Shown here: positions 7,501 through 16,870 of the stretch, in pieces | Layout: every line of letters starts with the position of its first letter | Numbering within the stretch: the first letter of the stretch is position 1 | Origin: Candidatus Zixiibacteriota bacterium | GTDB lineage: Bacteria > Zixibacteria > MSB-5A5 > DG-27 | Direction of reading: 5' to 3' | Assembly: GCA_030605835.1 (NCBI GenBank) | Contig: JAUWHO010000025.1 | Span: forward strand, 29,849-93,848 | Length of the DNA stretch: 64,000 nt | Notes under the pieces: generated by a model | The model's input: the letters and a program-made list of their open reading frames with translations, nothing else | Database searches by the model: none | What the model was told of the DNA's origin: nothing | Position numbers and translations under genes: made by a program

Positions 7501-8459
7501 ATCCTGCCACAAATAGCTGGCATAAAAGCAGGCGCAAAGGGTGCTTTATCAGCGTAAGGTATTCTTATACCCAGATCTATTGAGCCTGCATCTTCTTCAC
7601 CAAAGGGCTGCCAACGGAACTTTGCTGCCATCCCATGAGAATAGGCATTACTGTCCTCAACTTTGTTTCCGTCTTTGTCTGCGTTGCTTCCAGCAATCCA
7701 ACCCTGCAGACCTGCAATTACAACCAATTTGTGGTTGAGAAACTCGTATCCAAGAAAGGCACGATAAGCGAATCTATCACCTAAATCCCAGCTTGACTTA
7801 GAGAAACCTTCAATATCTTTAACCTCTCCCCGGTATTCATACCAAACATCGCTGCAGAGAAAGAAACTTTCGGTGAAGTGGGGATGAGAAAGAACCACCA
7901 ATTTCAAATCGTGTGTTCCGCTCCCTATACCATTCTTTATCTTTCCGTCAGAGTTAATCGATGGCTTATATCCAACAGCAAGGAAAACCCCATCTTCCCA
8001 TACAGGTGGTTTGGTGAATATCACATACTTTGCAGAGAGCCAGAGGTCATCAAGCCCGCTGTCGTCAATCTCCTTCCAAACCGTTTTATTACCTTTTTTC
8101 GACCAGACCTGTCTTTTCACATCCTTTATCACATACGGGAAAAAGACCCCGGCGCTCAGCCTATCTGTAATCCCATATTCTAGTCCCAGGGCAATTTTAG
8201 TCATCTTCTGATGCCAGCCATCGGGCAAATCCACCATTTCGTCATAATCTATCAGGTATGGTGATTGACCGCGGCGAGCTTTCCACACTTCATCAGAGTA
8301 GCATTTTTGCGCCTGGATATATGCAACTTTACCGCGGATCTTAAATTTGCCCTTGCCCACAGCGTGAGGACAGCCAACAGTCTCCTCTGCAGAAGCATTC
8401 CCGAAAACCAAGAAAAAGAGATACCCAATGATCGCAATCGCGAAAAAATACCTGTTCAT
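7491..8459 (-). CDS. Outer-membrane beta-barrel protein, transporter-like
   Basis: A 322-residue exported protein with a cleavable signal (residues 1-24, ending G-N-A-S-A). The mature part alternates polar and aromatic residues in strand-like runs (L-G-L-E-Y-G-I-T-D-R-L-S-A-G-V-F-F-P-Y) as in outer-membrane proteins of the phenol-degradation MetA-like group, and it ends in Phe (C-G-R-I-K-F), the usual last residue for BAM recognition. Two Cys near the mature start (C30 and C53) may pair. Substrate unknown. It stands alone; the gaps on both sides contain copies of one imperfect repeat. Confidence 0.65.
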   Translation of the reverse strand: MNRYFFAIAIIGYLFFLVFGNASAEETVGCPHAVGKGKFKIRGKVAYIQAQKCYSDEVWKARRGQSPYLIDYDEMVDLPDGWHQKMTKIALGLEYGITDRLSAGVFFPYVIKDVKRQVWSKKGNKTVWKEIDDSGLDDLWLSAKYVIFTKPPVWEDGVFLAVGYKPSINSDGKIKNGIGSGTHDLKLVVLSHPHFTESFFLCSDVWYEYRGEVKDIEGFSKSSWDLGDRFAYRAFLGYEFLNHKLVVIAGLQGWIAGSNADKDGNKVEDSNAYSHGMAAKFRWQPFGEEDAGSIDLGIRIPYADKAPFAPAFMPAICGRIKF

Positions 8460-8529
8460 CTTAACCTTTCTCCTCTTATCTGTAGTTTCAAATTAAAAGA
8501 ACAGTCTGGACGATTTGTTTCTGCAACTT

Positions 8530-8632
8530 CCAGCTGTGCATCTGTCAGCCTGCTGTTTCCATTTTCTCCTCCTGATTTACAGATTACTATGACAAATACT
8601 TGTTCTCTGTTAACTGAATGTTAGAGTGCTAT
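8530..8632. repeat. Imperfect direct repeat, right copy
   Basis: Counterpart of 7410-7500. On the minus strand it reads GTAAATCAGGAGGAGAAAATG followed by only four more codons before a stop. The pattern looks like the start region of a lost gene or a duplicated intergenic segment. Confidence 0.45.
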
Positions 8633-8713
8633 AACTATCTAAGAACACTCTTACTTTCGTTCTAAATTTTTTTGTATCCTTGATAGCAAATCTTCTTTGC
8701 TTTGAATACACGA

Positions 8714-10858
8714 TTATCCCAACCCAAGTAACATTCCGCCTTGATAGACTAAAAAAGCTACCATCCAGGCCAAGACTACCTGATACAAAACGTTGAAGAA
8801 CATCCATCTGGTTCCGATTTCCCGTCGAACCGCGATCACAGCAACAACACAGGGGGTATAGAGCAAAACGAAGAGCATAAACCCCAACGCGATAAGAGGT
8901 GTGATCCCGTGTCTGGGGTCTCCCAAAGCCTCTTTTAGACTCTCTGACTCCTCCGTTTCCTCTCCCACCTGGTAGAGAATTCCCATGGAGGATATCACCA
9001 CCTCCTTGGCGACAAATCCAGTGAGGAGGCTTACTCCCATCCGCCAGCCAAAACCCAAAGGACGTATGACCGGCTCCACGAGATGCCCCAGTCTTCCGAT
9101 GTAGGATTTCTCGATAGATTCGGCTGCTTTCGCGGCCTCCAGTTCGGCTATTTGAGTTTCAACCTCGGGAGTGCCCACGCTTTCAAGGGAGTTGATCTGA
9201 GCATCATAGTCGACTGAATAATCAACATTCCGGGGAAAGGCTCCCAGAAACCAGAGGACTACCGAGGCGACCAGAATAACGCCTCCCATCTTCTTCAGAT
9301 ATATCTTAGCCCGCTCCCACATATGAATGAAAAGACCCAGAAGGGTCGGCCAGCGGTATGGCGGCAGCTCCATCACAAAGGGAGCGACCTCGCCTCTGAA
9401 AAGGATCTTACAAAAGAACCTGCCGATCAAAAAAGCCACGACGATTCCAGTGAGATATATGAGGAAAATGACGTTTCCAGCACTATCCGGAAAGAAGACT
9501 CCGGCGAAGAGGATATAGACCGGCAGGCGCGCACTGCAGGACATAAGAGGAATGAGAAGTGTGGTGAGAACCCGGTCCTTTCTGGACTCCAGAGTCCGGG
9601 TGGTCATTATGGCCGGGACACTGCAACCGAAGCCCATCAGCATCGGGATAAAAGATTTACCGTGAAGCCCCATGAAGTGCATGATGCGATCGGTGATAAA
9701 GGCCGCCCTGGCCATATAGCCAGTGTCCTCCAGAAAAGCGACTCCCAGAAAGAGAATCATTATGTTGGGGAGGAAGACGATCACCGAACCAACTCCTCCT
9801 ATCACGCCATCGACAACCAGTTCGTGAACCAAACCAGGGGGTATGGCGGTGGTGCCCAGACCAGCTAACCATTCCACTCCAGTCTCAATCCAATTCATGG
9901 GGTAAGCACCCAAAGAGAAAGTCAACTGAAACAAAAGCCACATCAGAACCAAAAAGACTGGATATCCCAGGAGGCGATTGGTGAGGACTAAATCGATCTG
10001 ACGTGACAGCTCCATGCGGTCCCTAGGTTTCTCCCTGATCACCTCCCTCAGAGCCCCGTCGATGTATCCGTAACGATTCTCGGAGATGACTCTCTCTGGG
10101 TCTGACCCAGTAGTCTTGTGGATATGCTCGCAGGCAGCCTCCACCGCCCCCTTCAGCTCCGCATTTGCGGAATTGTCATCGGAAAAGATCTTCTCGATCT
10201 CCTCATCGCCCTCCAGCAACTTGACTGCAAGCCACCTGGGAGGATAACGATTGCTAACAGAGGAGCCCTTCTCAATCAAGGTGGCGAGACCCTTGACGAC
10301 GTGCTCGAGGTGAGAACCATAGGTTATGGGAACGTGACGATGTCTGTCACTCTGATTCTCCACTAACTCCACAACCATATTCAGTAGGGTGTCGACCCCC
10401 TCGCCTCGATGACCGACAGTGAGCGCCACCGGTGTGCCCAGAAGTTCCTCCAGTTTCTCAAGGTCCAAATCGGCTCCGGATTTGCAGACCTCGTCCCACA
10501 TGTTAAGGTCCAAAACGACGTCGGCCCCCATCTCCAGAAGCTGGGTAGTGAGATAAAGGTTGCGGGCGAGGTTCCCGGCATCGATCACGTTGATGACGAC
10601 GTCCGGCTTCTCTTCGATGATGTATCTTCTGGCAATTCTCTCCTCCAGAGAGTAAGCGGTCAGGCTATAGGTTCCCGGCAGGTCGACGACCTCCAAACGA
10701 TAGCCCTTAAAATCGGTGAATCCAGTCTTCTTTTCTACCGTCACTCCCGGCCAGTTTCCCACCTTTTGATGGGCACCAGTGATGCGGTTGAAAATGCTGG
10801 TCTTGCCGGAATTGGGATTTCCCGCTAAGGCGATTCTTATCGTCTTCCCCTTCTCCAT
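8714..10858 (-). CDS. feoB: Ferrous iron transporter B
   Basis: FeoB is the inner-membrane Fe(II) permease with an N-terminal GTPase domain. The 714-residue protein has G1 at 13-20 (G-N-P-N-S-G-K-T), G3 near 60 (D-L-P-G-T-Y-S-L) and G4 near 118 (N-M-W-D). A helical spacer follows, and then the multi-helix membrane core with two Gate-type repeats (G-V-G-S-V-I-V-F-L-P-N-I and the later C-S-A-R-L-P-V-Y). The Cys in G-F-G-C-S-V-P, often linked to metal handling, is kept. Its ATG lies inside the end of feoA (22-bp overlap), so translation is probably coupled. It is the last gene of the iron operon. Confidence 0.97.
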   Translation of the reverse strand: MEKGKTIRIALAGNPNSGKTSIFNRITGAHQKVGNWPGVTVEKKTGFTDFKGYRLEVVDLPGTYSLTAYSLEERIARRYIIEEKPDVVINVIDAGNLARNLYLTTQLLEMGADVVLDLNMWDEVCKSGADLDLEKLEELLGTPVALTVGHRGEGVDTLLNMVVELVENQSDRHRHVPITYGSHLEHVVKGLATLIEKGSSVSNRYPPRWLAVKLLEGDEEIEKIFSDDNSANAELKGAVEAACEHIHKTTGSDPERVISENRYGYIDGALREVIREKPRDRMELSRQIDLVLTNRLLGYPVFLVLMWLLFQLTFSLGAYPMNWIETGVEWLAGLGTTAIPPGLVHELVVDGVIGGVGSVIVFLPNIMILFLGVAFLEDTGYMARAAFITDRIMHFMGLHGKSFIPMLMGFGCSVPAIMTTRTLESRKDRVLTTLLIPLMSCSARLPVYILFAGVFFPDSAGNVIFLIYLTGIVVAFLIGRFFCKILFRGEVAPFVMELPPYRWPTLLGLFIHMWERAKIYLKKMGGVILVASVVLWFLGAFPRNVDYSVDYDAQINSLESVGTPEVETQIAELEAAKAAESIEKSYIGRLGHLVEPVIRPLGFGWRMGVSLLTGFVAKEVVISSMGILYQVGEETEESESLKEALGDPRHGITPLIALGFMLFVLLYTPCVVAVIAVRREIGTRWMFFNVLYQVVLAWMVAFLVYQGGMLLGLG

Positions 10859-11127
10859 CTGAACCTGAATCTGCCTCTATCCTTTTTCAACCTCTCCACC
10901 AGGATATCCTTCGCCTCCTCCCGACGCAGGCTGATGTGACAACCACCTAACAGATACTCAACCGGGTCAGCCAGTGGCGCTTGCTTTACCACCGTCAGGT
11001 GAACCCCGGCCCTGAAACCGATATCCAAGAGACGTCGCCTGAATGCACCTTTACCTTTTACCGCATGTATGACAGCAGTCTCTTCAGGCTCTAACTGGGA
11101 GAGAGGAACTACTTGGGTTTCGATCAT
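10837..11127 (-). CDS. feoA: FeoA domain protein
   Basis: A 96-residue SH3-like FeoA protein: V-P-L-S-Q-L-E-P-E-E-T-A-V-I at the start, then G-K-G-A-F-R-R-R-L-L-D-I-G-F-R-A-G and the final Y-L-L-G-G-C-H-I-S-L-R-R strand. FeoA is a small cytosolic partner needed for FeoB-driven iron uptake. The Arg/Lys-rich tail (last 18 residues) overlaps the feoB start and may be a by-product of that overlap. It follows the 275-residue membrane protein by about 100 bp. Confidence 0.93.
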   Translation of the reverse strand: MIETQVVPLSQLEPEETAVIHAVKGKGAFRRRLLDIGFRAGVHLTVVKQAPLADPVEYLLGGCHISLRREEAKDILVERLKKDRGRFRFRWRRGRR

Positions 11128-11230
11128 ATTTCCCGCCTCAACATCGGTCGCCCTCAGCCGTCGGAAGCAAACACGAACTCACTCACGGTTCTTGGACTTG
11201 CAGTCTTCCTCCAACTTTGGTGCCGAATCA

Positions 11231-12058
11231 CTATCCCGGGGCCGGTGACCGCAGATGATGGAGGATGAGATAAATCGACAGTCCAAACGCGCCCAGAATG
11301 GCGCCCATAACGGGTATGTTCAAACTCACCCAGGGCTCCCGGAAGATTCCCCACTTGGCCAATATCTCAACCCCGTTCCAGAACACAACCACCGTGGGAA
11401 TAGCATATCTGATGGCGTAGCCAAGCTCTTTTATCCGAAACAGTCGAAAGAACAAGTACATCCCGCACCCCAAGGAGAGCACGAACACGCCGTAGGTTAC
11501 CGGGTGGTGCGGTCCAAAAATCGAGCGGTCATAGCACAGAAGCAGGAGGACATAAAAGACCCACATCACCACGATTATCTCGAATGCCACCCGAGGACCG
11601 TAGTTCACGACCCTCCCGGTGGCTACATCGCCAGACATAAGTCTCAGTTTGCGCCGCAGCCAGAGGAACATATTGCAGCGAACATCCTCGTGATAGAGGA
11701 GATAAAGTATGACTATCAGCACGAGGCCCCAAGTGTGCTCCATAATACGGTATTCCCCCAAGGTGTATATCTCCCCGCTAACGATTAGGTCTTCTACGCC
11801 CAAGGCCTGCTTAGCAAATAGGAAACCATATTCCACCGCCCCGGTCCACAGGAGAATCCCCCCGATGACTCCCACAGCTGACTGTGATACTTCCGACTTC
11901 AAACCGCGCGTCCATGCGATCAGGATGATGCCCGCGAGCGTGAGCGCTATTGCGGCAATTACCTGGGCTGATGCTCCTCCCTTATTGATCAGGATCATCA
12001 TAGCGTGCCCCACCGGCATCATAAAAAAGACGAACAGAAAGGCCTTTACCCCGGTCAT
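11231..12058 (-). CDS. Multi-pass membrane protein in the iron operon, function unknown
   Basis: A 275-residue protein with about seven to eight hydrophobic spans and few charged loops. I do not recognise the family. Visible features are His in or near spans (M-P-V-G-H-A-M-M at about 15-22, M-E-H-T-W-G, Y-H-E-D-V-R-C, F-G-P-H-H-P-V-T-Y), which could bind metal or haem, although that is only a suggestion. It is the first gene after the operator-like site at 12193-12212 and precedes feoA-feoB on the same strand. By position it should be made when the DtxR-type repressor releases, and it may take part in iron uptake or in reducing Fe(III). Confidence 0.6.
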   Translation of the reverse strand: MTGVKAFLFVFFMMPVGHAMMILINKGGASAQVIAAIALTLAGIILIAWTRGLKSEVSQSAVGVIGGILLWTGAVEYGFLFAKQALGVEDLIVSGEIYTLGEYRIMEHTWGLVLIVILYLLYHEDVRCNMFLWLRRKLRLMSGDVATGRVVNYGPRVAFEIIVVMWVFYVLLLLCYDRSIFGPHHPVTYGVFVLSLGCGMYLFFRLFRIKELGYAIRYAIPTVVVFWNGVEILAKWGIFREPWVSLNIPVMGAILGAFGLSIYLILHHLRSPAPG

Positions 12059-12192
12059 GGGTCTTTGCTCTTTTCCGACGAGACCGTCCGTAGCGAGATG
12101 ACCTTTGACGCTGTAGTCTCCACCTCGCCCCCGATAACTCTTGAGCTTTTCAAAATTGGCAAATTCATCACGAGTGTTACAACGCTCTTAGA

Positions 12193-12212
12193 AAGTAAGA
12201 ACTATCTCACTT
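12193..12212. promoter_or_regulatory. Operator-like palindrome before the iron-uptake operon
   Basis: AAGTAAG-N6-CTCACTT, 7-6-7 with one mismatch. The same AAGTAAG-N6 pattern is found at 12669-12688 ahead of the DtxR-family gene. This copy lies 135 bp before the membrane protein-feoA-feoB genes. Likely binding site of that repressor, by position and repetition. Confidence 0.6.
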
Positions 12213-12226
12213 CCCTTTAAAAAAAA

Positions 12227-12652
12227 TCATTTCAGTACCAGATCTCTGTACTTGCTCAGACAGCCCAACTCACTATCGACACAATTGTTTATGGTTTTCA
12301 GAAAGGCGGTCAAACGGTTCAGAGTCCCCCGACTCAGATCGTGCTCCAATCTGCAGGCCTCAGTTTCGGCTCTCTTGGGATCGATGAGAAGTATCTCCGC
12401 CAGGAAATGATATAATATCTTGTGAACTCCATAGATAGAGGCTCCGGTTTCTTTCCCTTTGGGAGTTAAGATGATCTTGCCATAGTGCTGCTGTCTTACC
12501 ATCCCTGCTTCCTGTAGCTTGACAATTGCGCTTCGGACGGTGGGAACGGCGACACCCCTCTCCCTTGCGACCTCGGTCACACCCACGGTGTCCTCTCTCT
12601 TGGACAAAAGATATATTGTCTCTAAGTAGTCTTCTAACCTCGAACTCAGCAT
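12227..12652 (-). CDS. DtxR/MntR-family metal-dependent repressor
   Basis: A 141-residue protein. It opens with the winged-helix signature S-S-R-L-E-D-Y-L-E-T-I-Y-L-L, then a recognition helix near 32-50 (G-V-A-V-P-T-V-R-S-A-I-V-K-L). The dimer/metal domain contains G-V-H-K-I-L-Y-H-F-L and C-R-L-E-H-D-L-S. The length fits the two-domain MntR-like form without the SH3 domain. Such proteins bind DNA when loaded with Fe(II) or Mn(II) and shut off uptake. Its own promoter carries the operator-like palindrome, suggesting autoregulation. Fe rather than Mn is inferred from the feo neighbours. Confidence 0.9.
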   Translation of the reverse strand: MLSSRLEDYLETIYLLSKREDTVGVTEVARERGVAVPTVRSAIVKLQEAGMVRQQHYGKIILTPKGKETGASIYGVHKILYHFLAEILLIDPKRAETEACRLEHDLSRGTLNRLTAFLKTINNCVDSELGCLSKYRDLVLK

Positions 12653-12668
12653 CGCATCTCACACGAAT

Positions 12669-12712
12669 AAGTAAGAGTGACCTTACATTACAATAATTTC
12701 GGCAAAAGTCAA
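12669..12712 (-). promoter_or_regulatory. Promoter with overlapping operator for the DtxR-family gene
   Basis: On the minus strand, TTGACT (12707-12712) and TAATGT (12685-12690) are 16 bp apart. The palindrome AAGTAAG-N6-CTTACAT (12669-12688) overlaps the -10 box, so a bound repressor would block polymerase. It matches the site at 12193-12212. Confidence 0.6.
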
Positions 12713-13083
12713 GACTTTTTTAACACCTTTGTGAGTTCTACTCGATAGTGAAGTCGCTGAGTTCTGTCCTCCGGCGATCAAATACTGCTCACGTTCTCAG
12801 ACGAGGAGCTTCTGATCACAGAAGGTGCTCGACTTGCGCTTTCGGACTCTGCAGGGAGCAACCAGTCTTATTCGACAGGAACGGTTGACTTTTGGGGATT
12901 TTCTGTTAAATTGGGAGAGCCTCGCTGCTCTACAGACTTCCTGAGCGGTATGCGATTTTGGCGACGTGGAACATTTTGGAAAGAAAACGGTTAACTGTTT
13001 TGTCCCTGAACCTCTCTCAAAGATTAGTGAAAGAAAAGCAAGTAAGCGAAAACCCTCAACCAAGATCTGCTTGCGGAGGTAGT
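12713..13083. other. Upstream gap of the sialidase-like gene
   Basis: No gene or RNA recognised. The frame of the following gene is open back to 12958, but codons before 13084 read as a basic, non-signal sequence. A GGAGG at 13077-13081 fixes the start downstream. Confidence 0.5.
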
Positions 13084-15177
13084 ATGCAGCGGAAAAGAGC
13101 TTCTAAGCTCAAAACTGGCAAATGGGTGGGCTTAATGATGTCTCTCGCTGTTGTTGCGGTCCTCTTAGGGAGCTCTTCCCTGCTCTCGGTGGAGCGTGAA
13201 TGGGAGATACCGCTTTCCGGGGTGGTGGAGTTCGAACCACCTCCAGTGGGCGAAAGAATTGAAGAAGGGCTTTTGAAGCCCAAAGAGGTAGGACCCAACA
13301 TCCGGGTGAACAGCGACAACGCCGGAGCTCACCAGAACGAGACCACTATCGCCACCAACCCGGTCAATCCCCTGAACATGATCGGTGGTGCCAACGACTA
13401 TCGTAACGGAGAGGTGGATGCCGGGTGGTATGCCACTCTCGATGGCGGCCAGACCTGGTTTGACGGCACTCTGGGAGATTTCGGGGTGAATGATGCTCAG
13501 GGAGACCCGGCCATAGCCGCCGATGCCGATGGCAACTTCCATTTCTGCTACATCGACTTTGACCGCGGCTCTGCAGACAACGGGATATTCGTCTGCAAGA
13601 CCACCGATGGGGGTCTGAACTGGACTGGGCCGTATGAGGTGATATCGCACCAGGGCAATCCCAACGCCCCCTTCGAGGATAAATGCTACATCGCCGCCGA
13701 CCGGACCAGCTCTCCTCACAGCAACAATGTCTATGTGACCTGGACGCACTTTTACACCGGCGGTTATCCGATCCAGTTGTCAAGATCGACGGACGGCGGC
13801 GTCACCTTCTCCACACCCATCGACATCAGCGATGGCTCGCAATACAACCAGGGCTCCTGTCCGGCCGTCGGGCCTAATGGGGAGGTTTACGTTGCCTGGT
13901 ACAACTACTCGGACATAATCGAGATAACCAAATCGATCGACGGCGGGGTGACCTTCAGCCCGGATGTGACCGTCGCTCACATGGTCCGTCTTCCCTCCCC
14001 CTTGCCCCCCACCCAGTTCCGGGTCAATAGTTTTCCCTCCCTGGATGTCGACCAGAGCGGTGGCCCCTACAACGGTTATCTCTACATAGTCTGGGGCGAT
14101 TATGCCACCGGGGATGCTGACATCCTCTTCTGTCGCTCCACCGATGGTGGCGCTACCTGGAGCAGCCCCACGAGAATCAACGATGATGATCTGTACAACG
14201 GCAAAGACCAGTTTTTCCCCTGGCTGTCGGTCGACAATGAGGGAAACCTCGATGTGATGTTTTACGATCGCAAAAACTCCCCCGGCAACCATGACATTGA
14301 CGTTTACTGGACTCGGTCCACCGATGGAGGCGTGACCTTCTCTCCTAACGAGAGGGTGACCACCCAGATGTTCGACCCCGACATCGGATTCAGCGGCACT
14401 TTCATCGGCGATTACAACGGCATCACCAACTGGAGCGGTTCGGCCTTCCCGCTGTGGACCGATACCCGTTTAGGAGACCAAGATCCGTTTGTTGCTCGTT
14501 GCTACACCGGTGGATTGATGATGACTTGCACCAGCTTGACGCCAGTCTTCTGTAGAGGTCAACAGTTCTACTTCCAGGTCACAACCAGTAATAGCACCGG
14601 CAGTCCCATCAGCACCACCTTGACTTTCACCGGCTATGCGGATCTCGATTGTGACCCCGCGAATATCTTGATCGCCATTCCTAAAACCAAGATCATTCCC
14701 ACCGGCACCAATACCACCAACTATTTCTTCAAGGTTCCGAACACAGTTGGACCCGGTGATTACAGTGCTTCCGTCAGCTTCGACTACGGCGACGACACCT
14801 ACTTCTGCTGTATGGATGCCGCCATCGTCCAGTGTGGACCCTGGATGATCGGCACCAACACGGAATGGGATGTTGTGGAAGCTGATCGTCCAGATATGGA
14901 GGTGATGCTGCCGGAGATGACCTCCCTGGCTCAAAACTATCCGAATCCCTTCAATGCTACTACCAGCATCAGCTACACTCTGGCAACCCCCGGAAATGTC
15001 AGCCTGAGGATTCACGACATCACCGGTCGGTTGGTGACAACCTTAATCGATCGGCATCAGGATGCAGGTGAATATGTAATAAGCTGGGAAGCCTCCGACA
15101 TCTCCAGCGGGGTCTATTTCTACAAGCTGGAAACCCCAGACTTCACCTCCACCAAGAAGATGAACCTGCTGAGGTAA
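13084..15177 (+). CDS. BNR/sialidase-like surface protein with C-terminal sorting tail
   Basis: A 697-residue exported protein. A signal segment (about 13-36) is followed by a six-bladed-propeller-like region (about 75-475) with at least five Asp-box motifs of the S-x-D-G-G-x-T-W/F type (T-D-G-G-L-N-W, S-T-D-G-G-V-T-F, S-I-D-G-G-V-T-F, S-T-D-G-G-A-T-W). At 480-600 comes a Cys-rich domain (M-T-C-T-S-L-T-P... F-C-C-M-D... I-V-Q-C-G-P-W) shared with the beta-helix protein at 58974-61670. The end is a sorting/FlgD-like domain (A-Q-N-Y-P-N-P-F-N-A-T-T from about 615 to the final K-M-N-L-L-R). Catalytic sialidase residues are not evident, so enzymatic activity is unproven. GGAGG at 13077-13081 supports the ATG. 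Confidence 0.85.
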   Translation: MQRKRASKLKTGKWVGLMMSLAVVAVLLGSSSLLSVEREWEIPLSGVVEFEPPPVGERIEEGLLKPKEVGPNIRVNSDNAGAHQNETTIATNPVNPLNMIGGANDYRNGEVDAGWYATLDGGQTWFDGTLGDFGVNDAQGDPAIAADADGNFHFCYIDFDRGSADNGIFVCKTTDGGLNWTGPYEVISHQGNPNAPFEDKCYIAADRTSSPHSNNVYVTWTHFYTGGYPIQLSRSTDGGVTFSTPIDISDGSQYNQGSCPAVGPNGEVYVAWYNYSDIIEITKSIDGGVTFSPDVTVAHMVRLPSPLPPTQFRVNSFPSLDVDQSGGPYNGYLYIVWGDYATGDADILFCRSTDGGATWSSPTRINDDDLYNGKDQFFPWLSVDNEGNLDVMFYDRKNSPGNHDIDVYWTRSTDGGVTFSPNERVTTQMFDPDIGFSGTFIGDYNGITNWSGSAFPLWTDTRLGDQDPFVARCYTGGLMMTCTSLTPVFCRGQQFYFQVTTSNSTGSPISTTLTFTGYADLDCDPANILIAIPKTKIIPTGTNTTNYFFKVPNTVGPGDYSASVSFDYGDDTYFCCMDAAIVQCGPWMIGTNTEWDVVEADRPDMEVMLPEMTSLAQNYPNPFNATTSISYTLATPGNVSLRIHDITGRLVTTLIDRHQDAGEYVISWEASDISSGVYFYKLETPDFTSTKKMNLLR

Positions 15178-15231
15178 GAGACCCAGGTCACCTGATCATG
15201 GGATTGGAAGCTGAACTCCCACCCCAACAAG

Positions 15232-15263
15232 AAAACGCCAGGTTCAAGGACCTGGCGTTTTTT
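15232..15263 (+). terminator. Strong rho-independent terminator
   Basis: AACGCCAGGT (15234-15243), loop of six, ACCTGGCGTT (15250-15259), then a run of T to 15263. It lies 55 nt after the stop of the sialidase-like gene. The A-rich left flank gives a shorter T-run on the other strand, so it may also serve the convergent lipoprotein gene ending at 15347. Confidence 0.92.
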
Positions 15264-15346
15264 ATGCTCTGGCGAGAAAGACTATGTTTAAAGCAGCGGT
15301 TGAAGCAATGCTTCCAACGCCCTTTCTCCCAACAGGTTGGCTCCGA

Positions 15347-16870
15347 CTATCTCTCGAATAGACGTATCAGCTTCCGCTTGTCGATGGAGCTCGGCTCCGC
15401 TTCCTCCGAGGGAAGGAAATAGACCGCATCGGGATACAGCTCTCTCTCCCGGCCTGCACCCGATACAGTCGAACCTCCGACAACGTACGCCCTTATCGCG
15501 AAATTGGCGTCGTTGAGGTAATACCACTGGCTGGGATCTCCGAAGTAGCTTCTCAGAGCAGGCGTGCCATCAAGATCTGCGGATAGGTAAGGTCCAAGCG
15601 TGCCAAGCTGATAATATCCCACAAAGAAGGACCCGCTGAAGTCCCAGTTGGAGACCTCGAAGTAGTTCTCTCCAAGGCTAGTGCTATGCTGAGTGGTGGG
15701 GTCATAAAGCAGGCTGTCAGGAACATAACCACCGGAGTAAATCGAGGACCAGCCACAGATCGTGATGGGCTGCGGCTGACCCGCGACATCGATCATGAAC
15801 CTCTTCACGGTCGCTGGGCCGTCGCCAGAATCGTTGAATCTCACCAGAAGATACCCGGGGCTTACGAGCTTGAGTCCATCTTCGTATGTGCCATCATCGT
15901 AATAGAGCCACTCCCCCAAGGACATTTCCACCCTGACACTGTCTTGGCCGTTCTCGGTATCGTCGATCACAATCCAGCCGGTGTAATTATCGGGGTCCAA
16001 TCCAGTTCCGTCGACAATCACGGTGAGGGTGTCTGTGGTGGTGTGAGTACACTGCCCTGCCAGGGGAGAGACCTCCAGCCAGGAACCGCCGTCGTCGGTA
16101 CGATAACTCGCGGTCCAATCCAAAGTCCCATAACCGTCATTACCTACGAAAACGAACCCCGTGTCCGGGGAACTCATGGCCAACGAGGCCGGGCTCAGTG
16201 AAAGTTCAGGAGTTACTTCTACCGTGGCTGGCACAATAAGTGACTCCGATCCGGCGTAGAAGTAGAAGTTGCCGGTGTGGATGCCATCGACCAGGAGGAT
16301 CCGGTCAGCACTGACTGTCAAGTTGACTGAGCCGGAGGCGTACAGCGTGCCTGTGTTAGGCGTGACGCCGAGGTAGCTCTCGTCAGCCGAACCCTGCCAG
16401 TTGAGAGTGTCATTGCTTTCATTCTGGAGCACAAGCTGTCGGCTAGCATAAGTGGATCCAAAGTCGACTTGGGCCGGTGTGGCTGCCAGAATCGATTTGT
16501 GCATCGTTACCGCCACGGTGGCACTGCCGCCGTTGGAGGTGAAGCTGATATTGTCGGAGTAGTCACCGCCCTGAGGAACGACATCACGGTCAATGGTGAC
16601 TGTTACGGTGATGCTGGCGCCTGCCGATAGACTTCCCTGGTTTGGATTGACTGTGATCCAGATCTGCCCCGGACTGGCCGACCAATTGAGAGTGCCGCCT
16701 CCGGTGTTGCTCACCGTCAAGCTGTCCACGCTTCTGACCGATCCAAAAGCTAAAGTGCTCACGCTAACACTGAAGACTGGCTGCTTACTGCTGGTTGATT
16801 CTTTGCCACAAGAAACCATGAGCAACATAATCGCGGGTAGTAACAGAATGAACGGTAGAATCTTTCGCAT
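15347..16870 (-). CDS. Lipoprotein with repeated Ig-like (BACON-type) domains
   Basis: A 507-residue protein with a lipoprotein signal whose Cys is residue 21 (L-L-M-V-S-C). Three to four beta-sandwich repeats of about 90 residues follow; the first two show the BACON-like pattern with a T-L-N-W strand (G-G-G-T-L-N-W near 60, N-D-T-L-N-W near 155, Y-G-T-L-D-W near 250). The C-terminal 190 residues form a different domain rich in Tyr, Trp and Gly (W-L-Y-Y-D-D-G-T-Y-E-D-G...). The ATG at 16870 has GGAGG five nt ahead. It is convergent with the sialidase-like gene and driven by a near-perfect promoter. A carbohydrate- or protein-binding surface role is inference. Confidence 0.75.
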   Translation of the reverse strand: MRKILPFILLLPAIMLLMVSCGKESTSSKQPVFSVSVSTLAFGSVRSVDSLTVSNTGGGTLNWSASPGQIWITVNPNQGSLSAGASITVTVTIDRDVVPQGGDYSDNISFTSNGGSATVAVTMHKSILAATPAQVDFGSTYASRQLVLQNESNDTLNWQGSADESYLGVTPNTGTLYASGSVNLTVSADRILLVDGIHTGNFYFYAGSESLIVPATVEVTPELSLSPASLAMSSPDTGFVFVGNDGYGTLDWTASYRTDDGGSWLEVSPLAGQCTHTTTDTLTVIVDGTGLDPDNYTGWIVIDDTENGQDSVRVEMSLGEWLYYDDGTYEDGLKLVSPGYLLVRFNDSGDGPATVKRFMIDVAGQPQPITICGWSSIYSGGYVPDSLLYDPTTQHSTSLGENYFEVSNWDFSGSFFVGYYQLGTLGPYLSADLDGTPALRSYFGDPSQWYYLNDANFAIRAYVVGGSTVSGAGRERELYPDAVYFLPSEEAEPSSIDKRKLIRLFER

